Assembly (NCBI GenBank): GCA_049603715.1
Contig: JBMYSW010000019.1
Span: forward strand, 1 to 64,000
Source: Pontibacterium sp049603715
GTDB lineage: Bacteria; Pseudomonadota; Gammaproteobacteria; Pseudomonadales; Balneatricaceae
DNA: 64,000 nucleotides
Direction: 5' to 3'
Shown: positions 17,966-27,175 of the stretch, in pieces
How positions within the stretch are numbered: the stretch's first letter is position 1
Layout: the number at the start of each line of letters is the position of its first letter
Notes under the pieces: model-generated
The model's input: the letters and a program-made list of their open reading frames with translations, nothing else
Databases searched by the model: none
Told to the model about the DNA's origin: nothing
Translations under genes and position numbers: made by a program

Positions 17966-17985
17966 CCCCACACCTAGGTGTGGGG
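17966..17985. terminator. Perfect 20-nt palindrome between dnaJ and cysE
   Basis: CCCCACACCTAGGTGTGGGG is a perfect palindrome 17 nt past the dnaJ stop and about 35 nt before cysE. With only TTACTTATTT after it on the minus strand, it is a weak terminator of dnaJ or a regulatory hairpin in the cysE leader. Confidence 0.55.
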
Positions 17986-18002
17986 CACTTGGTTAATTGA
18001 GG

Positions 18003-19124
18003 TTATTTTACATCCTCAAAAAACTTTTTCACTGAATCAAAGAAACCCGTTTTACGTGGGCTGTTTTTGCCACTGCCGCTTTCCATTTCTTCTTGGAATT
18101 CGCGCAGTAATTCTTTCTGACGGCTACTTAACTTAACCGGCGTTTCAACCACAACGCGAACAAGCAAATCACCTACTGGGCCGCCACGTACCGACTTCAC
18201 ACCCTTCCCACGCAAGCGGAACTGCTTACCTGTTTGAGTCTCGGCAGGTACTTTAAGCTTCACGCGACCATCAAGAGTCGGCACTTCTAGCTCGCCGCCC
18301 AAGGTTGCGTCGATGATGCTAATAGGCACTTCACAGTATAGGTGCGTACCGTCACGTTCAAAAATTTCGTGACGCTTAATGTGCATCTGTACAAACAAGT
18401 CGCCCGCTGGACCACCGTTGGCACTGGCTTCACCTTCGCCAGACAAGCGAATGCGATCGCCCTCGTCCACGCCTGCAGGAATCTTAACCGATAGGTTTTT
18501 CGTCTTTTCAACACGACCATGACCGTGACACGACGGACAAGGATCTTTGATGACCTGACCAGCGCCGTTACATGCCGGACAAGTTTGCTGGAACTGAATA
18601 AAGCCTTGTGACATACGCACTTGGCCCACACCGTTACAGGTTGTACAGGTAACAGGCGAAGAGCCCTTTTTAGCACCAGTGCCGCCACAAGGGTCACAGT
18701 TCACTAGCGTAGGTATGCGAATATTCTTTTCGACACCACGTACCGCTTCTTCAAGCGTAAGCTCCATGGTGTACTGCAGGTCAGAGCCACGACGAGGGCC
18801 TTGACGACCACCGCGCCCACCACCAAACATGTCGCCAAAAACATCACCAAAGATATCACCAAAGCCGCCTTCAAAGCCGCCACCGCCGCCAAAGCCTTGT
18901 TGGCCAGCGTCGTGACCATATTGGTCATAGGCTGCACGCTTTTGCTTATCCGACAAGACTTCGTAGGCTTCATTCACTTCTTTGAAGCTGTCCTCAGCAC
19001 TCTTATCGTCGGGATTACGGTCTGGGTGATACTTCATCGCCATGCGGCGAAACGCTTTTTTGATTTCGCGATCATCAGCGCCTTTAGAGACACCTAGCAC
19101 TTCGTAATAGTCACGTTTAGACAT
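18003..19124 (-). CDS. dnaJ: Chaperone protein DnaJ
   Basis: Co-chaperone that stimulates DnaK ATPase and delivers unfolded substrates. It is 373 aa. The J domain (YYEVLGVSKGADDREIKKAF, HPD in KYHPDRNP) is followed by a Gly/Phe-rich region. The four CxxCxGxG zinc motifs are CDPCGGTG, CTTCNGVG, CPACNGAG and CPSCHGHG, and then come the C-terminal substrate domains. Third in the grpE-dnaK-dnaJ set. Confidence 0.98.
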   Translation of the reverse strand: MSKRDYYEVLGVSKGADDREIKKAFRRMAMKYHPDRNPDDKSAEDSFKEVNEAYEVLSDKQKRAAYDQYGHDAGQQGFGGGGGFEGGFGDIFGDVFGDMFGGGRGGRQGPRRGSDLQYTMELTLEEAVRGVEKNIRIPTLVNCDPCGGTGAKKGSSPVTCTTCNGVGQVRMSQGFIQFQQTCPACNGAGQVIKDPCPSCHGHGRVEKTKNLSVKIPAGVDEGDRIRLSGEGEASANGGPAGDLFVQMHIKRHEIFERDGTHLYCEVPISIIDATLGGELEVPTLDGRVKLKVPAETQTGKQFRLRGKGVKSVRGGPVGDLLVRVVVETPVKLSSRQKELLREFQEEMESGSGKNSPRKTGFFDSVKKFFEDVK

Positions 19125-19208
19125 AGTTACTCTGTTAATACATTGGCTTATTTAAAGCGAGTTAGTGTAAAGCGACTCGCTAATATTCATAAATGGCAGA
19201 GACAAGAA

Positions 19209-19265
19209 CGCGGGCATAGTGCCCGCGAAGCCTTGTGGCACTGCAAAGCGATAGCAAAGCAGTGC
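19209..19265 (-). other. Tandem hairpins between dnaK and dnaJ
   Basis: Two hairpins follow each other: CGCGGGC-ATAGT-GCCCGCG (19209-19227) and GCACTGC/GCAGTGC with a 14-nt loop (19238-19265). In the dnaK-dnaJ transcript they could act as partial terminators or RNA-stability elements that lower DnaJ relative to DnaK. That role is inference. Confidence 0.5.
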
Positions 19266-19287
19266 ATTTTGCAGGCGAAGTAATCGC

Positions 19288-21204
19288 TTACTTCTTGTCG
19301 TCTTTCACTTCTTCGAACTCAGCATCTACCACATCGTCAGCTGCGTTATCAGCTTGCGCGCCTTCGCCCGCTTCTGCTTGCTGAGCTGCATCAGCGTACA
19401 TCTTCTGAGCAACACCAGAGATCGCTTCAGTCAATGCTTCAGACTTAGCTTCGATTTCAGCTTTGTCGTCGCCTTTAAGTGCAGTTTCTAGCGCTTCGAT
19501 CGCTGCATTGATCGCAGTTTTCTCTTCTTCAGTCGCTTTGTCGCCCGCTTCTTCAAGTGTTTTACGAGCAGAGTGTACAAGTGCGTCACCTTGGTTGCGT
19601 ACTTGCATTAGCTCTTCAAACTTCTTGTCTTCTTCAGCGTGAGCTTCAGCGTCGCGAACCATTTGCTCGATCTCGTCATCGCTCAAACCAGAAGAGGCTT
19701 TGATTACGATAGACTGCTCTTTACCCGTCGCCTTGTCTTTAGCAGACACGTTTAGGATGCCGTTAGCGTCCAAGTCGAAGGTTACTTCGATTTGTGGCAT
19801 ACCGCGCTGTGCTGGCGGAATGTCTGCCAAGTCGAAACGACCAAGAGACTTGTTTTGTGCCGCTTGCTTACGCTCACCCTGTACAACGTGGATGGTTACT
19901 GCAGTTTGGTTGTCATCAGCAGTAGAGAAGATTTGCGACTTCTTAGTTGGAATCGTAGAGTTCTTCTCGATAAGCGGAGTCGCAACACCACCCATAGTTT
20001 CGATACCCAGTGTTAGTGGCGTAACGTCTAGTAGTAGAACGTCTTTCACGTCACCAGAAAGTACCGCACCTTGAATCGCCGCACCCATTGCAACCGCTTC
20101 ATCTGGGTTCACGTCTTTACGTGGCTCTTTACCAAAGAATTCAGCAACACTTGCTTGAACCAAAGGCATACGGGTTTGACCACCCACCAAAATTACTTCG
20201 TCGATTTCGCTTGCAGATAGGTCCGCATCAGCCAACGCCACGCGGCAAGGCTCGATAGAGCGCTTAACAAGGTCTTCAACCAAAGACTCAAGCTTAGAGC
20301 GAGTAATCTTCACGTTAAGGTGCTTAGGACCTGTTGCATCAGCTGTGATGTAAGGAAGGTTTACATCCGTTTGCTGAGCAGAAGAAAGCTCAACTTTTGC
20401 TTTCTCAGCTGCTTCTTTCAAACGCTGAAGTGCAAGTGGGTCGTTGTTTAGGTCGATACCGCTGTCTTTCTTGAATTCATTTACCAAGAACTCAATCATG
20501 CGCATATCGAAGTCTTCACCACCTAGGAAGGTGTCACCGTTTGTCGCGAGTACTTCAAACTGGTGCTCGCCATCAACTTCTGCAATTTCGATGATAGAGA
20601 TATCGAAAGTACCTCCACCCAAGTCGTAAACCGCGATGGTTTTATCGCCTTGAGACTTATCCATACCGTAAGCAAGTGCTGCTGCAGTTGGCTCGTTAAT
20701 AATACGCTTAACGTCTAGACCAGCAATTTTACCTGCGTCTTTCGTTGCTTGACGCTGCGCATCGTTAAAGTAAGCAGGTACAGTGATAACCGCTTCGGTT
20801 ACGCTTTCGCCTAGGTAGTCTTCTGCTGTTTTCTTCATTTTCTTAAGAACTTCAGCAGATACCTGCGGCGCAGCCATCTTGTTGCCTTTTACTTCAACCC
20901 AAGCGTCACCATTGTCCGCTTCAACGATGTTGTAAGGCACCATTTTGATGTCTTTTTGAACCACATCGTCAGAGAAACGACGACCGATCAAACGCTTGAT
21001 TGCGAATAGTGTGTTGTCTGGGTTGGTTACCGCTTGACGCTTAGCAGGCTGACCTACAAGTGTCTCACCATCGGCTGTGTAAGCGATGATAGAAGGAGTA
21101 GTACGATCGCCTTCTGCGTTTTCGATTACTTTTGCTTTTTCGCCATCTAGAACAGCAACACAAGAGTTGGTTGTGCCTAGGTCGATACCAATGATTTTAC
21201 CCAT
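19288..21204 (-). CDS. dnaK: Chaperone protein DnaK (Hsp70)
   Basis: ATP-driven chaperone. It is 638 aa with the nucleotide-binding domain signatures GIDLGTTNSCVAV, VYDLGGGTFDISII and ILVGGQTRMPLVQ. The linker DVLLLDVTPLTLGIETMGG leads into the substrate-binding domain, and the acidic tail ends EEVKDDKK. A candidate sigma-32 promoter lies in the gap after grpE. Confidence 0.99.
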   Translation of the reverse strand: MGKIIGIDLGTTNSCVAVLDGEKAKVIENAEGDRTTPSIIAYTADGETLVGQPAKRQAVTNPDNTLFAIKRLIGRRFSDDVVQKDIKMVPYNIVEADNGDAWVEVKGNKMAAPQVSAEVLKKMKKTAEDYLGESVTEAVITVPAYFNDAQRQATKDAGKIAGLDVKRIINEPTAAALAYGMDKSQGDKTIAVYDLGGGTFDISIIEIAEVDGEHQFEVLATNGDTFLGGEDFDMRMIEFLVNEFKKDSGIDLNNDPLALQRLKEAAEKAKVELSSAQQTDVNLPYITADATGPKHLNVKITRSKLESLVEDLVKRSIEPCRVALADADLSASEIDEVILVGGQTRMPLVQASVAEFFGKEPRKDVNPDEAVAMGAAIQGAVLSGDVKDVLLLDVTPLTLGIETMGGVATPLIEKNSTIPTKKSQIFSTADDNQTAVTIHVVQGERKQAAQNKSLGRFDLADIPPAQRGMPQIEVTFDLDANGILNVSAKDKATGKEQSIVIKASSGLSDDEIEQMVRDAEAHAEEDKKFEELMQVRNQGDALVHSARKTLEEAGDKATEEEKTAINAAIEALETALKGDDKAEIEAKSEALTEAISGVAQKMYADAAQQAEAGEGAQADNAADDVVDAEFEEVKDDKK

Positions 21205-21275
21205 TTTTTTGAAACTCCGATTAACCTTAGCGGCCGCCTTAGCAGCTCGCTTAAAATTCTTAACTGGTTAATGTC

Positions 21276-21304
21276 TATGTGGGCCCGTTAGTGCAGTTTT
21301 CAAG
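21276..21304 (-). promoter_or_regulatory. Candidate sigma-32 promoter of dnaK
   Basis: On the minus strand, CTTGAAA (21298-21304) is followed after 14 nt by CCCACATA (21276-21283). This is close to the sigma-32 consensus CTTGAAA-N13/14-CCCCATNT, with a mismatch in the -10. Confidence 0.5.
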
Positions 21305-21348
21305 GCCCTTTTTAGACAAAAATCTAAAAAAGTTACGCTATCGTGCGT

Positions 21349-21939
21349 TTAGCCTTGTGCGATCATAACCATCGCTGGGCGCAACAAACGACCGTTCATT
21401 TCGTAGCCTTTTTGCACCACTGCCACGACTGTATTTGCGGCAACACCTTCACCACCTGGCACCATCGACATGGCTTGATGCTTCTCGGGGTCAAAGGCCT
21501 CACCTTGTGGGTTAACCTCAACCACAGCAAACTTTTCTAGGCTGCTTTTAAACATGGTCAGGGTCATTTCTACCCCTTCTTTAATTGCAGATACTGACTC
21601 GTCGTCGCCAAAGGCTTCAACTGAGCGCTCTAGGTTGTCTACAACCAAAATCATTTCGTTGGCGAACTTTTCTAGACCAAACTTGTGCGCCTTTTCTACA
21701 TCTAGTTGTGCACGGCGACGAACGTTTTGCATTTCTGCTTGTGCGCGTAGCAGCTGATCATGCAGACCAGCAATTTCGTCTTTAGCAGACGCAATTTTAG
21801 CGGCTAGCTCTGGGCTACCGTGCGTTTCTTCACCGTATTCTTCAACAGTCGATTCTGGCGCCTCGGCTTGTTCTGCCTCTTGGCTTACTTCAGCGGTTTC
21901 TACCACTTCTTCAGGGTTAGACTTATCTTCGTTAGCCAT
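21349..21939 (-). CDS. grpE: Nucleotide exchange factor GrpE
   Basis: Releases ADP from DnaK. It is 196 aa with an acidic, disordered N terminus, a long coiled-coil (about 55-120) and the C-terminal beta-domain with GEAFDPEKHQAMSMV and VVQKGYEMNGRLLRPAMV, the family signature. First gene of the chaperone group and divergent from recN. Confidence 0.97.
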   Translation of the reverse strand: MANEDKSNPEEVVETAEVSQEAEQAEAPESTVEEYGEETHGSPELAAKIASAKDEIAGLHDQLLRAQAEMQNVRRRAQLDVEKAHKFGLEKFANEMILVVDNLERSVEAFGDDESVSAIKEGVEMTLTMFKSSLEKFAVVEVNPQGEAFDPEKHQAMSMVPGGEGVAANTVVAVVQKGYEMNGRLLRPAMVMIAQG

Positions 21940-21998
21940 TGGAAAACTCCATAACCTTTAACGACCACCCATGCGGTCAAATATTTGCGTTGGCTTTT

Positions 21999-22025
21999 AT
22001 ATGGGGTTTGCTGGCCACCTTTCAA
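21999..22025 (-). promoter_or_regulatory. Sigma-32 heat-shock promoter of grpE
   Basis: On the minus strand, TTGAAA (22020-22025) is followed by a 13-nt spacer and CCCCATAT (21999-22006). This is an excellent match to the sigma-32 consensus, 60-85 nt upstream of grpE. Confidence 0.85.
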
Positions 22026-22087
22026 CAGTAAAGAAGCAAAAAGTTTTTATTTGAGTGATTGATAAATAACCAAGCATGCATTATAAA

Positions 22088-22123
22088 TACTGTATAGATA
22101 AACAGCTGTATATTTAACCATAT
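22088..22123 (+). promoter_or_regulatory. LexA (SOS) boxes upstream of recN
   Basis: TACTGTATAGATAAACAGCT (22088-22107) has the exact CTG-N10-CAG of a LexA operator. An overlapping second site, CTGTATATTTAACCAT (22106-22121), keeps one good half-site. recN in E. coli is also under multiple LexA boxes, so SOS control is strongly supported. Confidence 0.88.
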
Positions 22124-22179
22124 TTAATATCCATTGATGCATTGCAATCATTAACGCCAATCGGCGATATGGGGGCCTT

Positions 22180-23838
22180 ATGTTAAGTCAACTTTCTATT
22201 CAAGACTTTGCCATTGTTGACCAACTCGACCTAGACCTTACTAAAGGGATGACCGTAGTAAGCGGTGAAACCGGTGCGGGTAAGTCCATTATGCTGGACG
22301 CACTTGGACTGGCATTGGGCAACCGCAGTGACAGCGGCGAAGTGAGATACGGCACCGACAAAGCGGATATTACCGCCGTATTTGACTTAACCGACGCACC
22401 AGAGGCTAAAGCATGGTTGGTGCAGCAAGAACTTGATGCGGGCGACGAATGTATTTTACGCCGCGTAATCACGAAAGAAGGTCGTTCACGCTGCTACATC
22501 AACGGCCGCCCCAGCCCTATCGCCACGGTTAAAGCACTCCGTGGTTTTTTAATCGATATTCACGGCCAGCACGAACACCAACGCTTAATGAGCAGTGAAC
22601 ATCATCGTGTTTTACTTGATGCGTTTAATCAAAACGAGTCTCTGCTAAGCAAAGTTCAACGCGCTTTTCGCCAATGGCAGAATATCGAAAAACAATGGAA
22701 AGACGCCTTAAACGCAGGTGAGCAACAAAACGCTCAAATCCAGCTACTCAAATATCAAATTGAAGAGCTAAACGAGCTCACCCCTCAGGATGGCGAAGTA
22801 GACACCCTCGAAGCCGAACAAAAGCAACTCGAGAGCGCAGAAAACATTTTACAAGCAGGCCATTGGGCTCTGGGTTTGGCCAGCGAGAGCGACGAAGGCA
22901 ACTGTTTGGCACTCATTAGTCAATGCCAACAGGCACTCGCCAAGTTGGGCGATATTCCGCAGCTAAGCCCTATTAATGAGCTCTTTGACAACGCTCAAAT
23001 CCAGCTCGAAGAAGGCGCAAACGAGCTCAGTCGCTATTTAGATACCGTGGACGTTAACCCCGCTCGCCTTGCCGAAGTTGAAAGCCGGTTGAGCGCGCTA
23101 TACGACATGGCACGCAAACATAAAGTAGCGGTTAAAGAGCTCCCGCAGTTTTTGGCAGATCGCCAAGCCGAGTTAGCGCGCTTTGAAAACGCATCAGTTG
23201 AAACCGCTGAGCTAGAAACACAATCAAAAGCAGCACAGAACCTCTTTTTTGATACCGCACAAAAGCTGTCTAAAGCACGCGAAAAGGCTGCTAGCACGCT
23301 GGCTAAAGCGGTTAACAAACAACTACAAGCACTGGGCATGAAAGGCGCCTCTCTGTCGGTTGCTCTCACGCCACTCGATACCGGCTGCTTACACGGCCTC
23401 GAAGCCGTCGAGTTTTTAATTAGCACCAACAAAGGCCAACCGCCTAAGCCGTTATCAAAAGTGGCCTCAGGCGGCGAGCTATCGCGAGTGAGTTTGGCGA
23501 TTCAGGTTGTTACTGCTGCGTCTTGTGCAACACCTACGCTCATCTTTGATGAAGTGGATGTGGGAATTGGCGGCGCTATCGCCGAGGTGGTGGGTAAGCT
23601 CATGCGCCAGTTGGGCGAGCGAGCTCAGGTTTTATGCGTAACTCACCAGCCACAAGTGGCCTCACAAGGTCACAAACACTTATTTGTGAGTAAATCATCG
23701 AGCAGCACCCATACGCGCACAAAAATCACACGATTACAGTCCGAACATCGCGTACAGGAGATTGCTCGTATGTTGGGTGGTATCGAAATTACCAACCGCT
23801 CTCTAGAGCATGCGAAGGAAATGTTAGGGCAAATCTAA
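22180..23838 (+). CDS. recN: DNA repair protein RecN
   Basis: SMC-like ATPase used in double-strand break repair. It is 552 aa. Walker A is GETGAGKSIMLDAL near residue 30. Coiled-coils flank a central hinge-like region (about 150-370). The ABC signature is KVASGGELSRVSLA and Walker B is PTLIFDEVDVGIGG. A Walker-type H-loop is in CVTHQPQVA. SOS boxes precede it. Confidence 0.97.
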   Translation: MLSQLSIQDFAIVDQLDLDLTKGMTVVSGETGAGKSIMLDALGLALGNRSDSGEVRYGTDKADITAVFDLTDAPEAKAWLVQQELDAGDECILRRVITKEGRSRCYINGRPSPIATVKALRGFLIDIHGQHEHQRLMSSEHHRVLLDAFNQNESLLSKVQRAFRQWQNIEKQWKDALNAGEQQNAQIQLLKYQIEELNELTPQDGEVDTLEAEQKQLESAENILQAGHWALGLASESDEGNCLALISQCQQALAKLGDIPQLSPINELFDNAQIQLEEGANELSRYLDTVDVNPARLAEVESRLSALYDMARKHKVAVKELPQFLADRQAELARFENASVETAELETQSKAAQNLFFDTAQKLSKAREKAASTLAKAVNKQLQALGMKGASLSVALTPLDTGCLHGLEAVEFLISTNKGQPPKPLSKVASGGELSRVSLAIQVVTAASCATPTLIFDEVDVGIGGAIAEVVGKLMRQLGERAQVLCVTHQPQVASQGHKHLFVSKSSSSTHTRTKITRLQSEHRVQEIARMLGGIEITNRSLEHAKEMLGQI

Positions 23839-23888
23839 CGCCCCATGTCGATAAAAGTTGGCTCGGCTACCGATTAAACCGTAAAACG

Positions 23889-23929
23889 TAAAACGCCCCT
23901 TGCTACCATCGTAACAAGGGGCGTTTTTT
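23889..23929. terminator. Bidirectional terminator between recN and fur
   Basis: AAAACGCCCCTTG pairs with CAAGGGGCGTTTTTT around a 12-nt loop, between two convergent genes. Confidence 0.93.
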
Positions 23930-23970
23930 ATCAAGCACTTGCTTAGCCAAGCACTCGCAGTAAAGAAAAG

Positions 23971-24396
23971 TTACTCTTCTTCACAACCTTCAGCACAGAC
24001 ACCGTAAAGGTAAAGTGTACGGTCTGTCACTTTAAAACCAAGGTCGTTAGCGATTTCATTTTGGCGGCGAGTAAGTTCTGGGTCAGAGAACTCACGAACC
24101 TTGCCACATTTAACACATACTACGTGGTCGTGCTGGTCATCACGAGTAAGTTCGAATACTGAGTGACCGCCCTCAAAGTGGTGACGGCAAACTAGGCCAG
24201 CCGCTTCAAATTGCGTCAATACGCGGTACACTGTTGCCAAGCCGACGTCTTCGCCCTGCGCCATAAGCAGCTTGTAGATATCTTCTGCGCTGAAGTGATC
24301 GCCCTCACCCGCACGCTCTAAAATTTGGTAAATTTTAACTCGTGGAAGAGTCACTTTTAAGCCAGCTTTGCGCAGCTCTTGGTTTTCGTTAGACAT
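23971..24396 (-). CDS. fur: Ferric uptake regulator Fur
   Basis: Iron-sensing dimeric repressor. It is 141 aa. The winged-helix N terminus contains LKVTLPRVKIYQIL and GLATVYRVLTQFEAAGLV. The metal-binding segment HHFEGGHSVFEL-DDQHDHVVCVKCGKV and the final cysteine pair CAEGCEEE are present. It is divergent from bamE, the usual gammaproteobacterial arrangement. Confidence 0.97.
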   Translation of the reverse strand: MSNENQELRKAGLKVTLPRVKIYQILERAGEGDHFSAEDIYKLLMAQGEDVGLATVYRVLTQFEAAGLVCRHHFEGGHSVFELTRDDQHDHVVCVKCGKVREFSDPELTRRQNEIANDLGFKVTDRTLYLYGVCAEGCEEE

Positions 24397-24491
24397 AATT
24401 TTTCTCTAAGTTGTTCGTCTTTAACCTACAGTGCTAGAATCAGCCCGTCTGTTAATATGTTAGCTGTCTATTTTAAAGAAGCATCATTTAT

Positions 24492-24818
24492 ATGTATAAA
24501 CTTATTGCACGTCTCGCTGCCACTCTCGCGCTTACCGGCGCCCTTTCTGCTTGCCTTGGTTTCCCAGGGGTATACAAGCTAGAAATAGAGCAAGGCAATA
24601 TTATCTCGCCTGAGCAAGTGAGCCAACTAAAGCCCGGCATGAGCAAAAGACAAGTCACCTATGTGTTAGGTTCGCCATTACTTGTCGACACGCTGAATCC
24701 AAATCACTGGATTTACCTTAGCCGCACCATCCAAAACGATGAAGCGACTGCGCCGCCCGTTAACCTATCACTTTACTTTGATGGTGAGCAACTCGTAAGT
24801 ATCGAGCCAAGCGAATAA
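24492..24818 (+). CDS. bamE: Outer membrane assembly lipoprotein BamE
   Basis: Subunit of the BAM complex that folds outer-membrane beta-barrels. It is 108 aa with a lipoprotein signal peptide and lipobox LSAC (Cys about 21). The SmpA/OmlA domain contains GNIISPEQVSQLKPGMSKRQ and VLGSPLLVD. It is divergent from fur. Confidence 0.95.
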   Translation: MYKLIARLAATLALTGALSACLGFPGVYKLEIEQGNIISPEQVSQLKPGMSKRQVTYVLGSPLLVDTLNPNHWIYLSRTIQNDEATAPPVNLSLYFDGEQLVSIEPSE

Positions 24819-24854
24819 AGCGAGGTATCTCGCTAAGCACCTGGCTCTCACAAG

Positions 24855-24883
24855 AAAAGGCGCAGTTAATCCTGCGCCTTTTT
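24855..24883. terminator. Bidirectional terminator overlapping the rnfH stop
   Basis: AAAAGGCGCA-gttaatcc-TGCGCCTTTTT. The left arm and loop include the rnfH stop codon at 24866, so the hairpin ends both bamE and rnfH. Confidence 0.88.
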
Positions 24884-25159
24884 CTTTGCCTTCTCGGCCC
24901 GCTTAGCACGCGAAGCCTTAGGGTCTGCAATCAATGGGCGGTAGATTTCGACCCGGAGATTTTCTTTTAAAACTTCTTCTTTGGGTTTAGGAACCGCTTT
25001 ACCAAACACACCCATCGGCACTGACTCTAAGTCAATGTCGGGAAAGATATTCGCGATACCGCTGGCCACCGCCGCATCGTAAACTGTGCAGCCTTCTGGC
25101 ACTTCTACCGTCACAATACGCTGGTTATTAGGGAGGGCATAAGCCACTTCTACTCGCAT
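24866..25159 (-). CDS. rnfH: RnfH-family ubiquitin-like protein
   Basis: Small beta-grasp protein (UPF0125) of 97 aa with the family core VEVPEGCTVYDAAVASGI and EIYRPLIADPK. It is 9 nt downstream of ratA, the standard pair. The molecular role is not established. Confidence 0.93.
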   Translation of the reverse strand: MRVEVAYALPNNQRIVTVEVPEGCTVYDAAVASGIANIFPDIDLESVPMGVFGKAVPKPKEEVLKENLRVEIYRPLIADPKASRAKRAEKAKKKAQD

Positions 25160-25168
25160 GAGAGTCTC

Positions 25169-25600
25169 CTAGGTGTAAACTTCGTCAGCGCGTTTAACAA
25201 AGGCATCTACCATGGTCGACGCCACTTGGTTAAAAACCTTACCCATGGCCAACGAGGCCAGTTTATTGGCAAAGCTATAAGACATAGAAAAGTTAACCTT
25301 GCACGCCTCTTCACTTAAAGGAATAAACTCCCAGCACCCCTGAAGGTCTGAGAAGGGGCCTTCCATCAAGCTTAACGTCATTTTGTGTGGACGCTCTAAG
25401 TGATTACGCGTAGCAAAACTGTAAGAAAGAGCACCCTTGTGTAAATGCAAACGCGCTTCTAACAAGTCATCGCTCGATGAAATAATCTCGGCCGACTGGC
25501 ACCAAGGCAAAAAAGCGGAATAACCTTCCACATCGTTCACTAACTCAAACATTTGCTCTGCCGTATGCATTACAAGTGCCGTGCGATTAATTTGCCCCAT
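25169..25600 (-). CDS. ratA: RatA/Coq10-type START-domain protein
   Basis: Protein of 143 aa with the polyketide-cyclase/START fold (QMFELVNDVEGYSAFLPWC, FSMSYSFANKLASLAMG). E. coli RatA was proposed to block ribosome subunit association, while Coq10 homologues bind ubiquinone. Either role is possible here. Paired with rnfH. Confidence 0.92.
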   Translation of the reverse strand: MGQINRTALVMHTAEQMFELVNDVEGYSAFLPWCQSAEIISSSDDLLEARLHLHKGALSYSFATRNHLERPHKMTLSLMEGPFSDLQGCWEFIPLSEEACKVNFSMSYSFANKLASLAMGKVFNQVASTMVDAFVKRADEVYT

Positions 25601-25660
25601 GACTACGCCTCTAAACTTCGGTCGCTGCGCATTATACGTAAAAGCGTATAAAGGTGCGAA

Positions 25661-27046
25661 CTAGCCCGCACTGCTCAGAGCCAACTTTTGCAGTAAGTTA
25701 AAACTAAAGATAGAGACAAGGGCGACGGGCACAGCGAACTTTAAAGCATAAAACCAAAGCGCAAAGCCCCAACGGAACGTAAACTGGTGGAGCTGCTTTA
25801 GGCTTAAAGGCGATACCAGCCAGCCGGCCAAAATAGCCAGCGCAAACGCCGATAGTGGCAAAAGTACATTGGCCACTAAAAAATCCACCAAATTAAACAG
25901 CGACAGCCCAGCTACCTTCCAACCCGACAAGAGATTAAAAGAGCTAAGCGCCAAAACACCAACCATCCAAGCTGCATAAGCGGTAATAAAGCTCGCCACC
26001 AACCGGTTTAGATCAAATCGTTGCATCCACCATGCGATCGTGGGCTCCAGTAGCGCAAGCGCCGAGGTCCACGCAATTAACACCACCAAAAAGTAAAAGA
26101 CCACACCAAACATTTGGCCAGCTTCGATCGCACCAAAGGCCGAAGGCAGCGCAACAAATAAAAGTTCAGGCCCTGAAGTGAGGTTTAAGTCAGCTTTAGT
26201 AACCAGCGCGACCACAAGTACACTCAGCGCCACCGCAATGGCTAAATCTAAAAACACGACCTTGAATGCATTCAGCCCCAAGGATGAACCTTTGGGCATG
26301 TAAGCGCCAAAGACCATCATCGCACCCATCCCTAAAGACAAGGTAAAAAAGGCTTGCCCAAGGGCGAGTAATACCGCTTCAAAGCTGAGCTGCTCTACCC
26401 GAAAGGCCAAAAGTCGCTCACTCGCCACCAACACCTCGCCGGTGGTTAGGCCAAACCCCAGCATAATCGCCAGAACAACAAACATCAGCGTCACCAGCAA
26501 CGACACCACATGGGCCATGCCTCGCACTACACCACTGGCGGCAACCGCAACGAGTAAGCCTACGAAAGCTGTCTGCCAAAAGAGCAAATCGTTCCAGTTA
26601 GCTAACAAGCCCACAAACTCTGTTTTTACATCGCCTTGAGGCATAGCGACAAAAGCCCCAGATGCCATACGCCAGGTAAAATAAAGCACCCACCCTGCCA
26701 CAACGGTATAGAGCGCACTGAGCATGAGCCCCGCAAGGGAGGCGCTTACGCCTATCCAACCCCAACGGGGTGAAAGTCCGTGAGAGCGTGCAAGCTGGCC
26801 AATAGCCTCAACAATACTGCCTTTAGAGGCTCGCCCAACCAATACCTCTAAGATAAGCAGGGGCCAACTAATGAGTAGCAAGCAAGCAACATAAACAAGT
26901 AAAAACGCCGAACCGCCGTGGTCAGCCAACAATGAGGGGAACTTCCAGACGTTGCCTAGGCCAACAGCCGCCCCCGTAGCGGCAAACACAAAAATATGTG
27001 CTCTCGACCATCCTTGTGTCGCAGAAACCAATTTTTTAATTTGCAT
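25661..27046 (-). CDS. Sodium-dependent NSS-family transporter
   Basis: Neurotransmitter:sodium symporter family (LeuT-like), 461 aa with about eleven or twelve transmembrane helices. TM1 carries the unwound sodium/substrate motif ATGAAVGLGNVWKFPSLLA. The substrate is probably an amino acid but cannot be read from the sequence. It lies between ratA and smpB, which are usually adjacent and divergent, so it looks like an insertion into a conserved block. Confidence 0.92.
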   Translation of the reverse strand: MQIKKLVSATQGWSRAHIFVFAATGAAVGLGNVWKFPSLLADHGGSAFLLVYVACLLLISWPLLILEVLVGRASKGSIVEAIGQLARSHGLSPRWGWIGVSASLAGLMLSALYTVVAGWVLYFTWRMASGAFVAMPQGDVKTEFVGLLANWNDLLFWQTAFVGLLVAVAASGVVRGMAHVVSLLVTLMFVVLAIMLGFGLTTGEVLVASERLLAFRVEQLSFEAVLLALGQAFFTLSLGMGAMMVFGAYMPKGSSLGLNAFKVVFLDLAIAVALSVLVVALVTKADLNLTSGPELLFVALPSAFGAIEAGQMFGVVFYFLVVLIAWTSALALLEPTIAWWMQRFDLNRLVASFITAYAAWMVGVLALSSFNLLSGWKVAGLSLFNLVDFLVANVLLPLSAFALAILAGWLVSPLSLKQLHQFTFRWGFALWFYALKFAVPVALVSIFSFNLLQKLALSSAG

Positions 27047-27175
27047 AACAGACTGCCCAACAACGCTGTTGTGAGGAATAAAAACTCAGTATATCAATAA
27101 CCTTACGCAAGGTGTGTAAAACTCCACCGCGCTTTTTCATTCCCAAGCGCACAGCACAGGTCTATAATCCTCGCC

